DNA from: an uncultured Clostridia bacterium
GTDB lineage: Bacteria > Bacillota > Clostridia > TANB77 > CAG-508
Reading direction: 5' to 3'
NCBI GenBank assembly: GCA_947627295.1
Contig: CANQVJ010000003.1
Span: forward strand, 62,001 to 126,000
Length of the DNA stretch: 64,000 bases
The notes beneath the pieces are model-generated. The model was not told the DNA's origin. It saw nothing but the letters and a program-made list of their open reading frames with translations, and made no database searches. The translations under genes were made by a program, and so were the position numbers. Within the stretch, counting starts at the first letter, position 1; every line of letters begins with the position of its first letter. This document shows, piece by piece, positions 1 through 9,043 of this stretch.

Positions 1-1
1 T

Positions 2-322
2 ACAGCAAATAGATTAGCTAAGGAATTAAAAGAATCAGAAGAATATAATAATTTTAAAGCTGCCAAACAAGCAGTAGCTTTAAACCCAGACTTAAATATC
101 AAAATTAAGGAATTTGAAAAAAGAAGATATGAATCTCAAATTAAAATGATGCAAGAAGGAAAAACAGATGAAAAAGAAATTGAGCAAATACAAAAAATGT
201 ATGCAAAATTAATAGAAAATGAAGATGCAAAAAAGTATGTAGAAGCAGAAGCAAAGTTCAATTTATTAATGACAGATGTTAATAAAATAATAGGAGATAG
301 CATAAAAGATGTAATTTCTTAA
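2..322 (+). CDS. YlbF/YmcA family protein, C-terminal part
   Basis: The start lies outside the window; 106 codons plus a TAA stop are visible. The protein is highly charged and helical, with a pattern of short helices (SEEYNNFKAAKQAV, then a KRRYESQIKMMQEGK helix, then KYVEAEAKFNLLMTDVNKIIG) typical of the YlbF/YmcA (Com_YlbF) family. In Bacillus subtilis these proteins form the Ric complex that affects RNase Y-dependent mRNA maturation, competence and sporulation. The terminal motif of Glu/Ala helix followed by N-x-I-I-G fits the family's conserved C-terminus. The family call is inferred from this pattern; the exact paralogue cannot be named. Confidence 0.7.
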   Translation, partial: TANRLAKELKESEEYNNFKAAKQAVALNPDLNIKIKEFEKRRYESQIKMMQEGKTDEKEIEQIQKMYAKLIENEDAKKYVEAEAKFNLLMTDVNKIIGDSIKDVIS

Positions 323-414
323 GAAAATCTTTATGTAGAGTTGCATTTTCTGAAAAAATGTGTTAAAATAGTTAAGAAAATATTTACGAAACTAAACAGT
401 AGGGAGGAATATAA

Positions 415-666
415 ATGGGCACAGTAAAAACAGCGCTAATGGTTATATATTTCATAGTAGCATTTTTTGTTATTGTATTAGCATTAATTCAAGCAAAAGA
501 AGATTCTGGTTTATCATCAACAATAACAGGTTCTTCAACAGATAACTTCTATGAAAAAAACAAAGCTAGAACAAAAGAAGGAAAGCAAAAAAGAGTATTA
601 ATAATACTATCAGCAGTTTTCATAATCTTATCAATTGCTTTAAATATAGTATATATGATGAAATAG
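415..666 (+). CDS. secG: Preprotein translocase subunit SecG
   Basis: An 83-residue protein with two membrane segments (about residues 5-25 and 60-81) joined by a polar loop with the GLSSTITGSSTDNFYEKNK signature of bacterial SecG. SecG is the small accessory subunit of the SecYEG channel and assists SecA-driven export. The ATG is preceded by AGGGAGG at good spacing. A hairpin starting at its stop codon ends the unit. Length and topology are typical. Confidence 0.93.
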   Translation: MGTVKTALMVIYFIVAFFVIVLALIQAKEDSGLSSTITGSSTDNFYEKNKARTKEGKQKRVLIILSAVFIILSIALNIVYMMK

Positions 667-688
667 GAAAGGTTTTCTTTCCTTTTTT
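666..688 (+). terminator. Rho-independent terminator after secG
   Basis: A 6-bp stem (GGAAAG at 666-671, CTTTCC at 677-682) with a 5-nt loop is followed by six T. The stem begins at the last base of the secG stop codon. Confidence 0.8.
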
Positions 689-869
689 AGTTATTAATTA
701 AAATAAAAACATTACAAAAAATAATGGAGAAGGTGGAGAACAATACAATTGCTATTGCTCCACCTAAGTTGTTTTCTACATTTTTTTCATATTTTGCATA
801 AGAATAATTTTTTGCAAAAACATAAATAGAAAATAAAAGTAATACAAAAAAGTAAAATAAATTATACAA
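687..869 (-). CDS. Small two-helix membrane protein, last gene of the ger operon
   Basis: About 60 residues with two hydrophobic segments (roughly residues 2-18 and 38-57) separated by a Lys/Tyr/Asn-rich loop. An in-frame GTG at 878 sits inside the AGAAAGGTG ribosome-binding site, so the TTG at 869, 8-9 nt downstream, is the more likely start. It follows gerC by a few bases on the same strand and is probably co-transcribed with gerABC. I do not recognise a family. Small extra membrane subunits are known in some germinant-receptor operons (GerD/'D-subunit' type), but assigning this role here is inference from position only. Confidence 0.55.
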   Translation of the reverse strand: MYNLFYFFVLLLFSIYVFAKNYSYAKYEKNVENNLGGAIAIVLFSTFSIIFCNVFILINN

Positions 870-882
870 TACAATCACCTTT

Positions 883-2114
883 CTAAGTTTGAGTAATAAG
901 AGAACCAGATTTTATATTTACATCTACTTTAACATCAAAAGTTGAATCAGCAAATCGTTCTTTCCAATTATAATTCTCATAATCGTTCCATGTATTAAAT
1001 TCCTTTAAAGCACTTTTTCCAATATTGGTTATATCAGATTTATAATCCTTTGATAATTTATATAAATATTTAGAAATATTAGATTCTAAATAGTTTTTTG
1101 CAGAATTTGAAATCCCGTCCAATGTAGCATTATCCAAATAGTTTGAATCAAAATCCGTTGTTCCAATAACACCATTAAGTTTTGAACTTATTTTAATAAC
1201 AGGAGCATCATTAACAATTTCAACATTAATATTTGTATTCATATCATCATATAAATAAACATCAATGTTTTCTTCAGGTTTATTGGGGTTTGGAATTGAT
1301 ACTGTAAAATTATCGACTTTACCAGTTAAAATAGAAAAACATAATGTTTCAATAGCATCAAGTTCACCGTACTAATTTATCATTTTTAAAAACAGCAATA
1401 CCAATATTTTGAGCTCTTCTTTCAGAAGTTATTGGAGTATTACCTGCAATTATATCATTTACATCTTGGTAAGAAGCATCTTCTTTATTCATCCCGGCTA
1501 AAATAGCATAAGGTTCACAGGTGTTTGTAGACATGGAATAGAAAAAATCACCAATAGTTGCATTAACTGTATAACCTGTATATTTACCGAGATTCAGGAA
1601 ATGCTTCATAATATTGAGTTATATGGTTTTCTATTGTTGGATTTAAATTTTCTATATAACTTAAAGCATCAGATTTTGTAACAATTATATTTGTTGAGGG
1701 CCTTATTTGTACATTGTTCATTAAAGTATAAATTTCTTTAGAAATTCCCTTTTTAGCAACTTGTTCTGAAAATATAATTAGTTTGCAGTGAGAAAGTTTT
1801 ACTTCTTTTCCAAGATGAGCGTTCATAAGGTTTATAGCACTATCTATTGAAGATGCTTCCACAGTATTTATAATGGGCTTTACATCTTCATTACCATTTG
1901 ATTCCGGAGAGTATATTGAAGATTTTGTAAATTCAAAAGTTACCTTCAATTTACTTTCGTCCGTATCTGAAACATCAAGACCAAGAGAAAGAGCAAAATC
2001 AAGATTATCTATATTGTAAGAAGTGTAAGATTTAGAAAATCCAAGGGCTAAACTTATTAATACTAATATTATAAATGCATTTCTAACAAAATTAGACTTT
2101 AAAATATCTCTCAC
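883..2114 (-). CDS. gerC: Ger(x)C family germinant-receptor lipoprotein-like subunit, needs two +1 frameshifts
   Basis: Three reading frames (2114-1584, about 1609-1364 and up to 883) together encode one Ger(x)C protein of about 409 residues, the normal family size. An N-terminal membrane segment (VRNAFIILVLISLALG) leads into the GerC domain: KPIINTVEASSIDSAINLMN, then KLSHCKLIIFSEQVAKKG, then IRPSTNIIVTKSDA. The frame breaks occur at CGG codons at 1589-1587 (TCT CGG TAA) and 1369-1367 (GTA CGG TGA). Skipping the C gives ESGKYTGYTVNATIGDFF and KNDKLVGELDAIET, both family-typical. The N-terminus lacks an obvious lipobox Cys. It overlaps gerB by 23 bp and is translationally coupled to it. The product would be a membrane-anchored subunit of the spore inner-membrane germinant receptor. 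Without recoding, translation stops directly after each CGG. Confidence 0.85.
1367..1369 (-). other. +1 frameshift site 2 in gerC (GTA CGG TGA)
   Basis: The zero-frame CGG is followed at once by TGA. Skipping C1369 reads GGT (Gly) and joins KNDKLV to GELDAIET in the downstream frame. This is the only one of the nine sites whose preceding codon does not end in T (GTA). Confidence 0.8.
1587..1589 (-). other. +1 frameshift site 1 in gerC (TCT CGG TAA)
   Basis: The zero-frame CGG is followed at once by TAA. Skipping C1589 reads GGT (Gly) and joins YYEAFPES to GKYTGYTV, restoring the GerC domain. Confidence 0.82.
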
Positions 2115-3204
2115 CTCTTTTTTTCAATTTTTTAGATTTTATATTTGCTAGCAATAGTAATATAAATGGTAAAACAAAAACTATTCCAATATTTAAAAGT
2201 GGGTAGATATGTGTTTCTAAAAAATATGAAAAAGCATAGTTTTTAGGAAACATAGAAATACCTAAAAAAAGTAACCCAAAAGGTAGTACCAATGGCTTTG
2301 AATCAGTGGTATTAGTTATTTTCTTAAATATTCCTAAACAAAAGGTCATAGCAATGCTTACATATGATGCAATAATTATTAACCAAATTAATAAAAATAT
2401 GGATTCAAGTCTTTGAAAAAATGATCCAAACTCAATATTTCTAGCAGCAGAAAACAAAGGCATAATTTCATCAACATTTACAAAATATGCAAACATAAAT
2501 AAAATAATTGAAACTGTTATTAAAATATAAAGTGCAGAAATAATTATTGACAATATAGATATCTTTTTGAAATGCTGAGGTTCTTTTAATAAAGGTGGTA
2601 AAAAATATAAAAATATTATTCCACCAAAGGCGTAAATATTACCAATACCTGTTACAAAAGTATTTACTATTCCGTTTCCAAAGATAGGGAACATCCTATC
2701 AACAGTAAAATTTTTTAGATTGAAAACAAATAATAAAATTATACTAATTAAAACAATTGGCATAATTATATAATTTGTTTTTATATTTGCGTTGTAATCC
2801 AAACTACATGCTAAAATAATTGCCATAATAAAAAGTGTTATTATAAAATTCACTTTTGTGTTTGGAAAATACACAACTTTTATACACTCACAAAAATTAC
2901 GCAAAAATATACTTGCAGAAAAAGAAAGATAAGATATAAAGATTATTCCCAATATTATTTTTAATTTCTTTCCACCAAAAAATTCAGAAACATCAATAAT
3001 ATCCTTTCCAGAAAAATTTTTTAAAAGCCTATAAATAATATACACAAAACAAAGAGCAATAAAAGTAACAAAAATTATATTTAATAGTACTGCTGATTTT
3101 TGGTTTGTTATTAAATTTTTGGGTAACGAAAGTAGAGAGTGAGCAATGGCAACAGTTAAAACTATTGCTATTGCTTCTTTTGTATTGAATTTAGAATTTT
3201 GCAT
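2092..3204 (-). CDS. gerB: Spore germination permease-like subunit GerB (GerAB family)
   Basis: A 370-residue protein with about ten membrane helices, of the spore-germination branch of the APC/ArcD-like transporter superfamily. It starts MQNSKFNTKEAIAIVLTVAI, a typical GerAB N-terminus, and ends in a short basic tail (KSKKLKKRGERYFKV). GerB is the polytopic subunit thought to bind the germinant in the spore inner membrane. The ATG has AAGGAGTGAG upstream. It is the middle gene of gerA-gerB-gerC with tight spacing; its 3' end overlaps the gerC start. No CGG codon and no frame break are present. Confidence 0.9.
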   Translation of the reverse strand: MQNSKFNTKEAIAIVLTVAIAHSLLSLPKNLITNQKSAVLLNIIFVTFIALCFVYIIYRLLKNFSGKDIIDVSEFFGGKKLKIILGIIFISYLSFSASIFLRNFCECIKVVYFPNTKVNFIITLFIMAIILACSLDYNANIKTNYIIMPIVLISIILLFVFNLKNFTVDRMFPIFGNGIVNTFVTGIGNIYAFGGIIFLYFLPPLLKEPQHFKKISILSIIISALYILITVSIILFMFAYFVNVDEIMPLFSAARNIEFGSFFQRLESIFLLIWLIIIASYVSIAMTFCLGIFKKITNTTDSKPLVLPFGLLFLGISMFPKNYAFSYFLETHIYPLLNIGIVFVLPFILLLLANIKSKKLKKRGERYFKV

Positions 3205-3213
3205 TTTAAAATC

Positions 3214-4900
3214 TCACTCCTTTGTTATCCATTTCATAGAAATTTTGTCTTGAAGTTTTATTTTTTCAGGTGCAATATAGCCGGGTCTAAATTCTCTTTT
3301 CCAAATAGGCTTAAGAAAATATGAATTTCCTTTTGAATCGACTGTTGGAGCAAAAGGTACTGTAAAAAATACTCCAAAACAATGTATGCTTGTAAGCAAA
3401 GAAATATATACAAAAAGCCCCATGCTGATTCCAAGAAATCCAGCAATATAACCAAGAATTATAAAGAAAAATCTATAATATCGCAAATGAAATCCAAAAG
3501 AAAAATCAGGAATAGCAAAAGACGAAATCCCAGTAATAGCAACAACTATAATTAAAATAGGGCTAACAATTCCAGCACTAACGGCAGCTTGCCCCAAAAC
3601 AAGAGCTCCAACAATACCTATGGTAGGTCCAACAGGTGAAGGCACTCTTAAGCCTGCTTCTCTTATAAGTTCAAAAGATATTTCCATTAAGAGTAATTCA
3701 AAAATCACAGGGAAGGGAACACCTTCTCTTGAAGCCAGTATCGAATAAAGTAACTCAGTTGGAAGTATTTCTTGATGAAAACTTGTTATAGCAACATAGA
3801 GGCCGGGTAATAATAAAGTTAAAATCATTGAAAACAATCTTATTAATCTAAGAAAATTTCCAAATTTGTAATTCAAGTTTGAATCTTCTGGAGAAGAAAC
3901 AAAGTCAATAAGTGTTGCAGGCATAATTAATGAATAGGGTGAGCCATTTATTAAAACAACAACACGACCCTGAAACAAATAATTAGTTGCTTTATCAGGT
4001 CTTTCAGTTGAAAGTACTTCAGGTATTCCGAAGTTCGTTTGAATCTGAAATTAATTGATCTAGTTCACCACTAGCAAGTAGAGAATTAATATCAAGATTA
4101 TTTAATCTATATTTTACTTCTGAAATCAAATCTGTATTTGCTATATTTTGAATATAGCAAACTGCACAATTGGTTTTAGTAGCTCTTCCTATATTAACAG
4201 ATTCAATTATTAAATTTTCATTATTAATAATTCTCCTTAACAAAGATGTATTAGTTCTAATATTTTCAACAAAGGCTTCTTGAGGACCTTTTATAATAAT
4301 TTCATTGTTTGGTGTACTTACACTTCTTTGCTTAAATCCCTTTATATCTATATCAAAGCAAAGTGGTAAAGTATCTATAAAAAGTGCACAGTTTCCTGAA
4401 TTAACACCTAAAAATGCTTTTTCAAACGACTTTACCCTTATTACACTATTTTGTGGAAGTAAGCAATTTAGTATATATTCATCCAAATTAAATCTTTTGA
4501 ATTTACGAACAGTGCTTTTATTAGTTTTAATGTTTTGCATAACTTTATTCTGGTTTCCATTGTATAAATTACTGTTATTTCTAAGCATCAAAGGGGTTAA
4601 AACAAAATCGTTCATTAATTGCGAATCGACCATGCCGTCAATATAAAGTAAAAATGCATTATATTGTTTTCCACGAGCATTGATAGTAAATTCTCTTAGA
4701 ATAATATCACTATTTATTAAGGTATTATATTTCATTTTTACATATTCTATATTTCTCTTTAAAGAGTAAGTAATATTTTTTATTTCTTCAAAATTTTCTA
4801 GTTTACCTTGTTCATTGGAAGGGTGCTTTCTATCATCTGGTAAAGTAAATGGATTGTCTTTTCTTGGAACATATTCAAAAAATTCTTTTAGTGACTTCAC
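3214..4900 (-). CDS. gerA: Germinant-receptor subunit GerA, needs one +1 frameshift
   Basis: Two overlapping frames (4900-4019 and about 4029-3214) give one GerA protein of about 560 residues. The N-terminal soluble part carries motifs such as INSDIILREFTINARGK and LPQNSVIRVKSFEKAFLGVNSGNCALFIDT. After the break come GIPEVLSTERPDKATNYLFQ, the GRVVVLINGSP strand and five to six membrane helices, all characteristic of the family. The break is at CGG 4030-4028 (CTT CGG AAT ACC TGA); skipping the C restores ELGIPEVLSTERPDK. An ATG at 4915 lies within the ribosome-binding site GATGAGGAG, so GTG at 4900 is the better start. First gene of the leftward ger operon; its product is the large inner-membrane subunit of the germinant receptor. 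Confidence 0.88.
4028..4030 (-). other. +1 frameshift site in gerA (CTT CGG AAT)
   Basis: The zero frame ends at TGA two codons after CGG. Skipping C4030 reads GGA (Gly) and enters IPEVLSTERPDK, a conserved GerA block. Confidence 0.85.
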
Positions 4901-5004
4901 ACATAATCTCCTCATCTTTTTTTAGTAGTATGTGAAAAAAAGAAATTTTTATACTAGTATTTCTAGAAATTTAATGATATAATAAAATGGAAAGGAAATT
5001 TGCC

Positions 5005-6129
5005 ATGATAAAAGTATTAAAAAATTTGATAATAGTTATGTTTTCTATAATTACTATATATGTTCTGGTAGCGGGGTCGTTTTCAATAGTAAAAAATATG
5101 GGCGAGCAAGAAACTGCAGTTGCACAAACAGAACAAAATACAATTTTACCACAAATAGCGCAAGGCAGTATTGAAGACGTTACTATTCCAGATATAATAA
5201 CAGAAGATGTTGAACTAGATAGTGTGGAAGATGTAAATAATTTTAATGAGAACGAAACAAAAAATATAGAAGTAGATAAATTCTTATACAATCAATTAAG
5301 TGATGATGAAAAATATATTTACAATGCATTTGTAAAAAATAAAGAAGAAATGAAAACAGGTACAGCAGTAGTAGAATTAGGTGATTATTTTACAAATATG
5401 CTAAAATCTAAAAATGGAGATACAACAGAATTAAGAACTTGTTACCAAACAGCGGTAGAAGCATATACATATGATAATCCAGATGTATTTTATTTAGAGC
5501 CAACAAAAATGTTTTTAACAGTAAGCACAACAAGATTTTCTGACGGAAACACAGAATTTAATGTAAATATAAGTAATGGTAATGCTGATAATTATTTAAT
5601 AGAAGAATTTAATTCAAAAGAAGAAGTGGATAGTGCACTAAATGAAATAGAAAAGGTAAAAAATTATATAGCTCAGCACAGAAGTGATAACGATTATGAT
5701 AATATCAAAAATGTACACGATTTTCTAATAAACACTATTGATTATGATGAATCTATTTCACAAGAAAATATTTATAATGTATATGGAGCATTAGTAAATA
5801 AATTATGTGTATGCGAAGGGTACGCCAAAGCATATAAATATTTATTAGAAGAAGCAACAGGGGTACAATGCATAATAGTAGTAGGTACAGGAATAAATGA
5901 CAAAGGCCAAACAGAAAGACATGCATGGAATTATGTATTATGTGATAATGAGTGGTATGCAGTAGATACCACATGGGATGACCCAATTGTTAGAGGTGGC
6001 GGAAAAGCTACAAATGAAGACAAAACAAGATATTTTATGAAAAAAGGAAGAGATTTTAATAATACACATAAAATGGAAACAAGGTTTACAGACGAAGGAA
6101 AAGATTTTCAATTTCCAGACATAGGTTAA
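5005..6129 (+). CDS. Membrane-anchored transglutaminase-like protein
   Basis: About 374 residues from ATG 5005, chosen because GGAAAGGA (4989-4996) is well spaced to it, whereas the ATG at 4987 has no such site. An N-terminal hydrophobic segment is followed by an acidic linker (about residues 40-110) and a transglutaminase-core domain: Cys in NKLCVCEGYAKAYKYLL, His in ERHAWNYV, Asp in YAVDTTWDD. These form the papain-like Cys-His-Asp triad. Such proteins in Clostridia are usually extracytoplasmic peptidases or crosslinkers of unknown substrate. It is divergent from gerA. A second, cytoplasmic-looking member of the same superfamily lies at 39020-39847. Confidence 0.8.
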   Translation: MIKVLKNLIIVMFSIITIYVLVAGSFSIVKNMGEQETAVAQTEQNTILPQIAQGSIEDVTIPDIITEDVELDSVEDVNNFNENETKNIEVDKFLYNQLSDDEKYIYNAFVKNKEEMKTGTAVVELGDYFTNMLKSKNGDTTELRTCYQTAVEAYTYDNPDVFYLEPTKMFLTVSTTRFSDGNTEFNVNISNGNADNYLIEEFNSKEEVDSALNEIEKVKNYIAQHRSDNDYDNIKNVHDFLINTIDYDESISQENIYNVYGALVNKLCVCEGYAKAYKYLLEEATGVQCIIVVGTGINDKGQTERHAWNYVLCDNEWYAVDTTWDDPIVRGGGKATNEDKTRYFMKKGRDFNNTHKMETRFTDEGKDFQFPDIG

Positions 6130-6158
6130 AAGAGCTGTTTTTAAAATACAGCTCTTTT
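6128..6158. terminator. Bidirectional terminator between the transglutaminase gene and spoIVA
   Basis: A perfect 11-bp stem (AAAAGAGCTGT at 6128-6138, ACAGCTCTTTT at 6148-6158), with A-tract and T-tract at the two feet, serves the convergent genes on both sides. Confidence 0.85.
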
Positions 6159-7635
6159 AAAGTATTATACAAATCAAACCACCACTACCTTCATTAACAA
6201 TTCTTTCTAATGTTTCTTGAAGTTTAGATTGGGCATCTTCTGGCATTTTTGAAAGCTTTGCTTGTAACCCTTCGTTTACAAGAGAGTGAAGACTTTTTCC
6301 AAAAATATTTGATTCCCAGATTTTTTTAGGATCTGATTCAAATTCAGAAAGCAAATAATTAACTAACTCTTCAGATTGTTTTTCAGAACCTACAATAGGC
6401 GATACTTCAGTTTCAATTTTAGCTTGAATCAAATGCAAAGAAGGGGCAGTCGCCTTTAATTTTACACCAAACCTAGAACCTTGTTTTACAATTTCAGGTT
6501 CATCCAATATTAGGTCTTCAATTGAAGGAGTAACAATTCCATAACCCTTTCTTTCAACATCATCAAGAGCAGAAGCTATTTTATCATATTTCTTCTTAGT
6601 TTTAGAAAGATTTGAAACTATTCCAAATAAATCACACTCATCTTGAATATCAATATTTGCAATTTCGGAAAGAGTTTTATAAAATAAATTCTCTTTTAAA
6701 TCTATTGAAATATTTACATTTCCACTTCCAAGTTCAATATCTGAAATATTAGTTTTTTCAATTATTTCAGTGTTTTGCAAAGAAGAAATACACTCAGAAA
6801 CTTCCTTTAAAACAGAAATATCAGAAAAAGTATTTGCAATTTCATTAAATAATTCTTGTTTTAATGGGTGGATAAAATCAAGGCTATCAATCCATTTAGG
6901 AAAATTAATAGCAATTTGTTCCACTGGAAATTCGTATAAAATTTTAGAAAAAATGCTATTAATATCTTCTAAAGTTAAGCTAGCACAATTCATAGGAATT
7001 ACAGTAGTCCCATATTTTTCACTCAAACTTTCTGATAAGTTTTTAGTATATTCAGAATCAGGTATATTTGAATTTAATAATACAACAAAAGGTTTATTCA
7101 ATTCTTTTAATTCTGAAATAACTCTTTCTTCAGCTTGAACATAATCTTCTCTTGGAATTTCTGAAAACGACCCGTCAGTCGTAATTAAAATGCCAATAGT
7201 AGAGTGCTCCTGGATGACCTTTTTAGTGCCAATTTCTGCAGCCTCTTCAAAAGGTATTTCATCTTCAAACCATGGAGTTTTAATCATCCTAGGAGTGTTT
7301 TCTTCCATAGAACCAATTGCAGTATCTACTAAATAACCAACACAATCCACCAAACGAGTTTTGAATTTTAAATTATTATCAAGAGAAATTTCTACTGCTT
7401 CATTTGGAATAAATTTGGGTTCAGCAGTCATTATTGTTTTACCACTTGCGCTTTGAGGTAATTCATCTTTTGCCCTTTCTTTTTGGTATTCATTTTCAAT
7501 ATTAGGAAGGACCAGCAAATCCATGAAGTTTTTAATAAAGGTAGATTTTCCGGTTCTAACAGGACCAACAACACCAACATAAATATCACCATTTGTTCTC
7601 TTTGATATATCTTGATATAGATTTATATTTTTCAT
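6157..7635 (-). CDS. spoIVA: Stage IV sporulation protein A, coat morphogenetic ATPase
   Basis: A 492-residue protein, the same length as Bacillus SpoIVA. Residues 20-32 carry the Walker A motif (VVGPVRTGKST), and downstream LVDCVGYLVDTA supplies the Walker B/switch region. The TRAFAC-like ATPase part is followed by the middle and C-terminal SpoIVA domains that drive polymerisation at the forespore surface. The extreme C-terminus (GLICIIL) is hydrophobic, as needed for anchoring. In Bacillus, SpoIVA recruits the coat and cortex machinery and is made in the mother cell under SigE. A strong GGAGG lies upstream of the ATG. No CGG in frame. Confidence 0.95.
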   Translation of the reverse strand: MKNINLYQDISKRTNGDIYVGVVGPVRTGKSTFIKNFMDLLVLPNIENEYQKERAKDELPQSASGKTIMTAEPKFIPNEAVEISLDNNLKFKTRLVDCVGYLVDTAIGSMEENTPRMIKTPWFEDEIPFEEAAEIGTKKVIQEHSTIGILITTDGSFSEIPREDYVQAEERVISELKELNKPFVVLLNSNIPDSEYTKNLSESLSEKYGTTVIPMNCASLTLEDINSIFSKILYEFPVEQIAINFPKWIDSLDFIHPLKQELFNEIANTFSDISVLKEVSECISSLQNTEIIEKTNISDIELGSGNVNISIDLKENLFYKTLSEIANIDIQDECDLFGIVSNLSKTKKKYDKIASALDDVERKGYGIVTPSIEDLILDEPEIVKQGSRFGVKLKATAPSLHLIQAKIETEVSPIVGSEKQSEELVNYLLSEFESDPKKIWESNIFGKSLHSLVNEGLQAKLSKMPEDAQSKLQETLERIVNEGSGGLICIIL

Positions 7636-7786
7636 CTATATACCTCCTTGTCTATCGCTTTATTTAATATATATGGTGGTAGTCTAATATTTATTACAAA
7701 AGAGTTGATAAATTAAAAAAAATATGATAATATTGACAAAGAACAACAGAAAACATAATATGTAGTATAGAAATGGGGGAACATAG

Positions 7787-9043
7787 ATGAAAGATTATAA
7801 AAGTATTGAAAATCTTTTAAAAGCAAATAATCAAGAACATATTATTGATTTTTTGAATAAATTAGACGGAGATAAAAAAGATAAACTCATAAGACAAATA
7901 GAAAAAATAGATTTTGAACAACTTCAAGAATTATATGAAAATACAAAAAGAGAAGTTGAAATAAAAGAAAATATAATTGAAACAATAAAATATTCTGATA
8001 AAGAAAAACTTTCATATGAAGAAAGAAATAGATATGATAGCATAGGAGAGCAAATAATAAAAAGCAACAAATATGCAGTTGTTACTATGGCAGGAGGCCA
8101 AGGTACAAGGCTTGAACATGAGGGCCCAAAAGGTACTTTCAAATTAGACATTTACGGCAAAGGAAAATATATATTTGAAATTTTAATTGACAATTTAAAA
8201 CAAGCAAATAAAAAATATGGAGTTACAATTCCATGGTATATTATGACCAGCAAAGAAAATGATGAAGCAACAAGAAATTTCCTAGAAAAAAATAATTATT
8301 TTGGATATGACAAAAACAATATAATTTTATTTATGCAAAGTGAATTACCATTACTTAGTTTAGAAGGAAAACTATTAATGGGAAAAGATATGAAAATAAA
8401 AGAAGCTTCTGACGGTAACGGTGGAGTATTTTCTTCATTGCGTTCAACAGGAGCATTAGCAGATATGAAAGAGCGTGGAATTCAATGGGTATTCATTGGT
8501 GGTGTAGATAATGTTCTTGCAAAATTAGCAGATATTACATTACTTGGTATGACTGTTGATCAAAACTTAGAAATAGGTTCCAAATCTGTTGTTAAAGATA
8601 ATCCACATGAAAGAGTTGGAGTATTTTGCAAAATGAATAAACATCCAAAAGTTATAGAATACACAGAATTACCTTCACATATGGCAGAAGAAGTTGATAA
8701 CAATGGAGAATTAAAATTTGGAGAATCAAACATCCTATGTCATTTATTTAGTATAAATGCAGTTGAAAAAATCAGTAAAGAAGTTTTAATTTACCACACA
8801 GCTGTAAAGAAAAATTCATATATTAATACTGAAGGAAAAGAAATTATTCCAAGCGAACCTAATAGCTATAAATTTGAAGCTTTTATATTTGACGCTTTCG
8901 ATTTATTCGACGACATGGCAATTTTAAGAGTCAAAAGAGAAGAAGAATTTGCACCAGTAAAAAATAAAGAGGGTGCAGATAGTCCTAAAACTGCTAAAGA
9001 ACTATATGAAAAATATTGGAGTAGAAAAGAGGAAAAGAAATAA
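7787..9043 (+). CDS. UDP-sugar pyrophosphorylase, UDPGP family (UDP-GlcNAc/UDP-Glc type)
   Basis: A 418-residue nucleotidyltransferase of the eukaryote-like UDPGP family. The nucleotide-binding loop VVTMAGGQGTRLEHEGPKG lies at about residue 98-116, followed by WYIMTSKEND and WVFIGGVDNVL. It converts UTP and a hexose or HexNAc 1-phosphate to the UDP-sugar and PPi. Similar proteins in Firmicutes are annotated as UDP-N-acetylglucosamine diphosphorylase; the exact sugar cannot be set from sequence. The TAA overlaps the ATG of the next gene, a beta-helix acyltransferase. The pair may therefore split the two activities of GlmU between two polypeptides. Confidence 0.85.
   Translation: MKDYKSIENLLKANNQEHIIDFLNKLDGDKKDKLIRQIEKIDFEQLQELYENTKREVEIKENIIETIKYSDKEKLSYEERNRYDSIGEQIIKSNKYAVVTMAGGQGTRLEHEGPKGTFKLDIYGKGKYIFEILIDNLKQANKKYGVTIPWYIMTSKENDEATRNFLEKNNYFGYDKNNIILFMQSELPLLSLEGKLLMGKDMKIKEASDGNGGVFSSLRSTGALADMKERGIQWVFIGGVDNVLAKLADITLLGMTVDQNLEIGSKSVVKDNPHERVGVFCKMNKHPKVIEYTELPSHMAEEVDNNGELKFGESNILCHLFSINAVEKISKEVLIYHTAVKKNSYINTEGKEIIPSEPNSYKFEAFIFDAFDLFDDMAILRVKREEEFAPVKNKEGADSPKTAKELYEKYWSRKEEKK

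Noticed and set aside
687-878. GTG at 878 as start of the small ger-operon protein
   Set aside because: It overlaps the AAAGG ribosome-binding site; TTG 869 has correct spacing.
4305-4646. Plus-strand open frame of 113 codons inside gerA
   Set aside because: Antisense shadow of a conserved gene, without ribosome-binding site or family match.
883-4900. gerA and gerC as decayed pseudogenes
   Set aside because: Apart from the CGG sites the frames are clean and conserved, and the same type of break occurs in likely essential genes such as rbgA.
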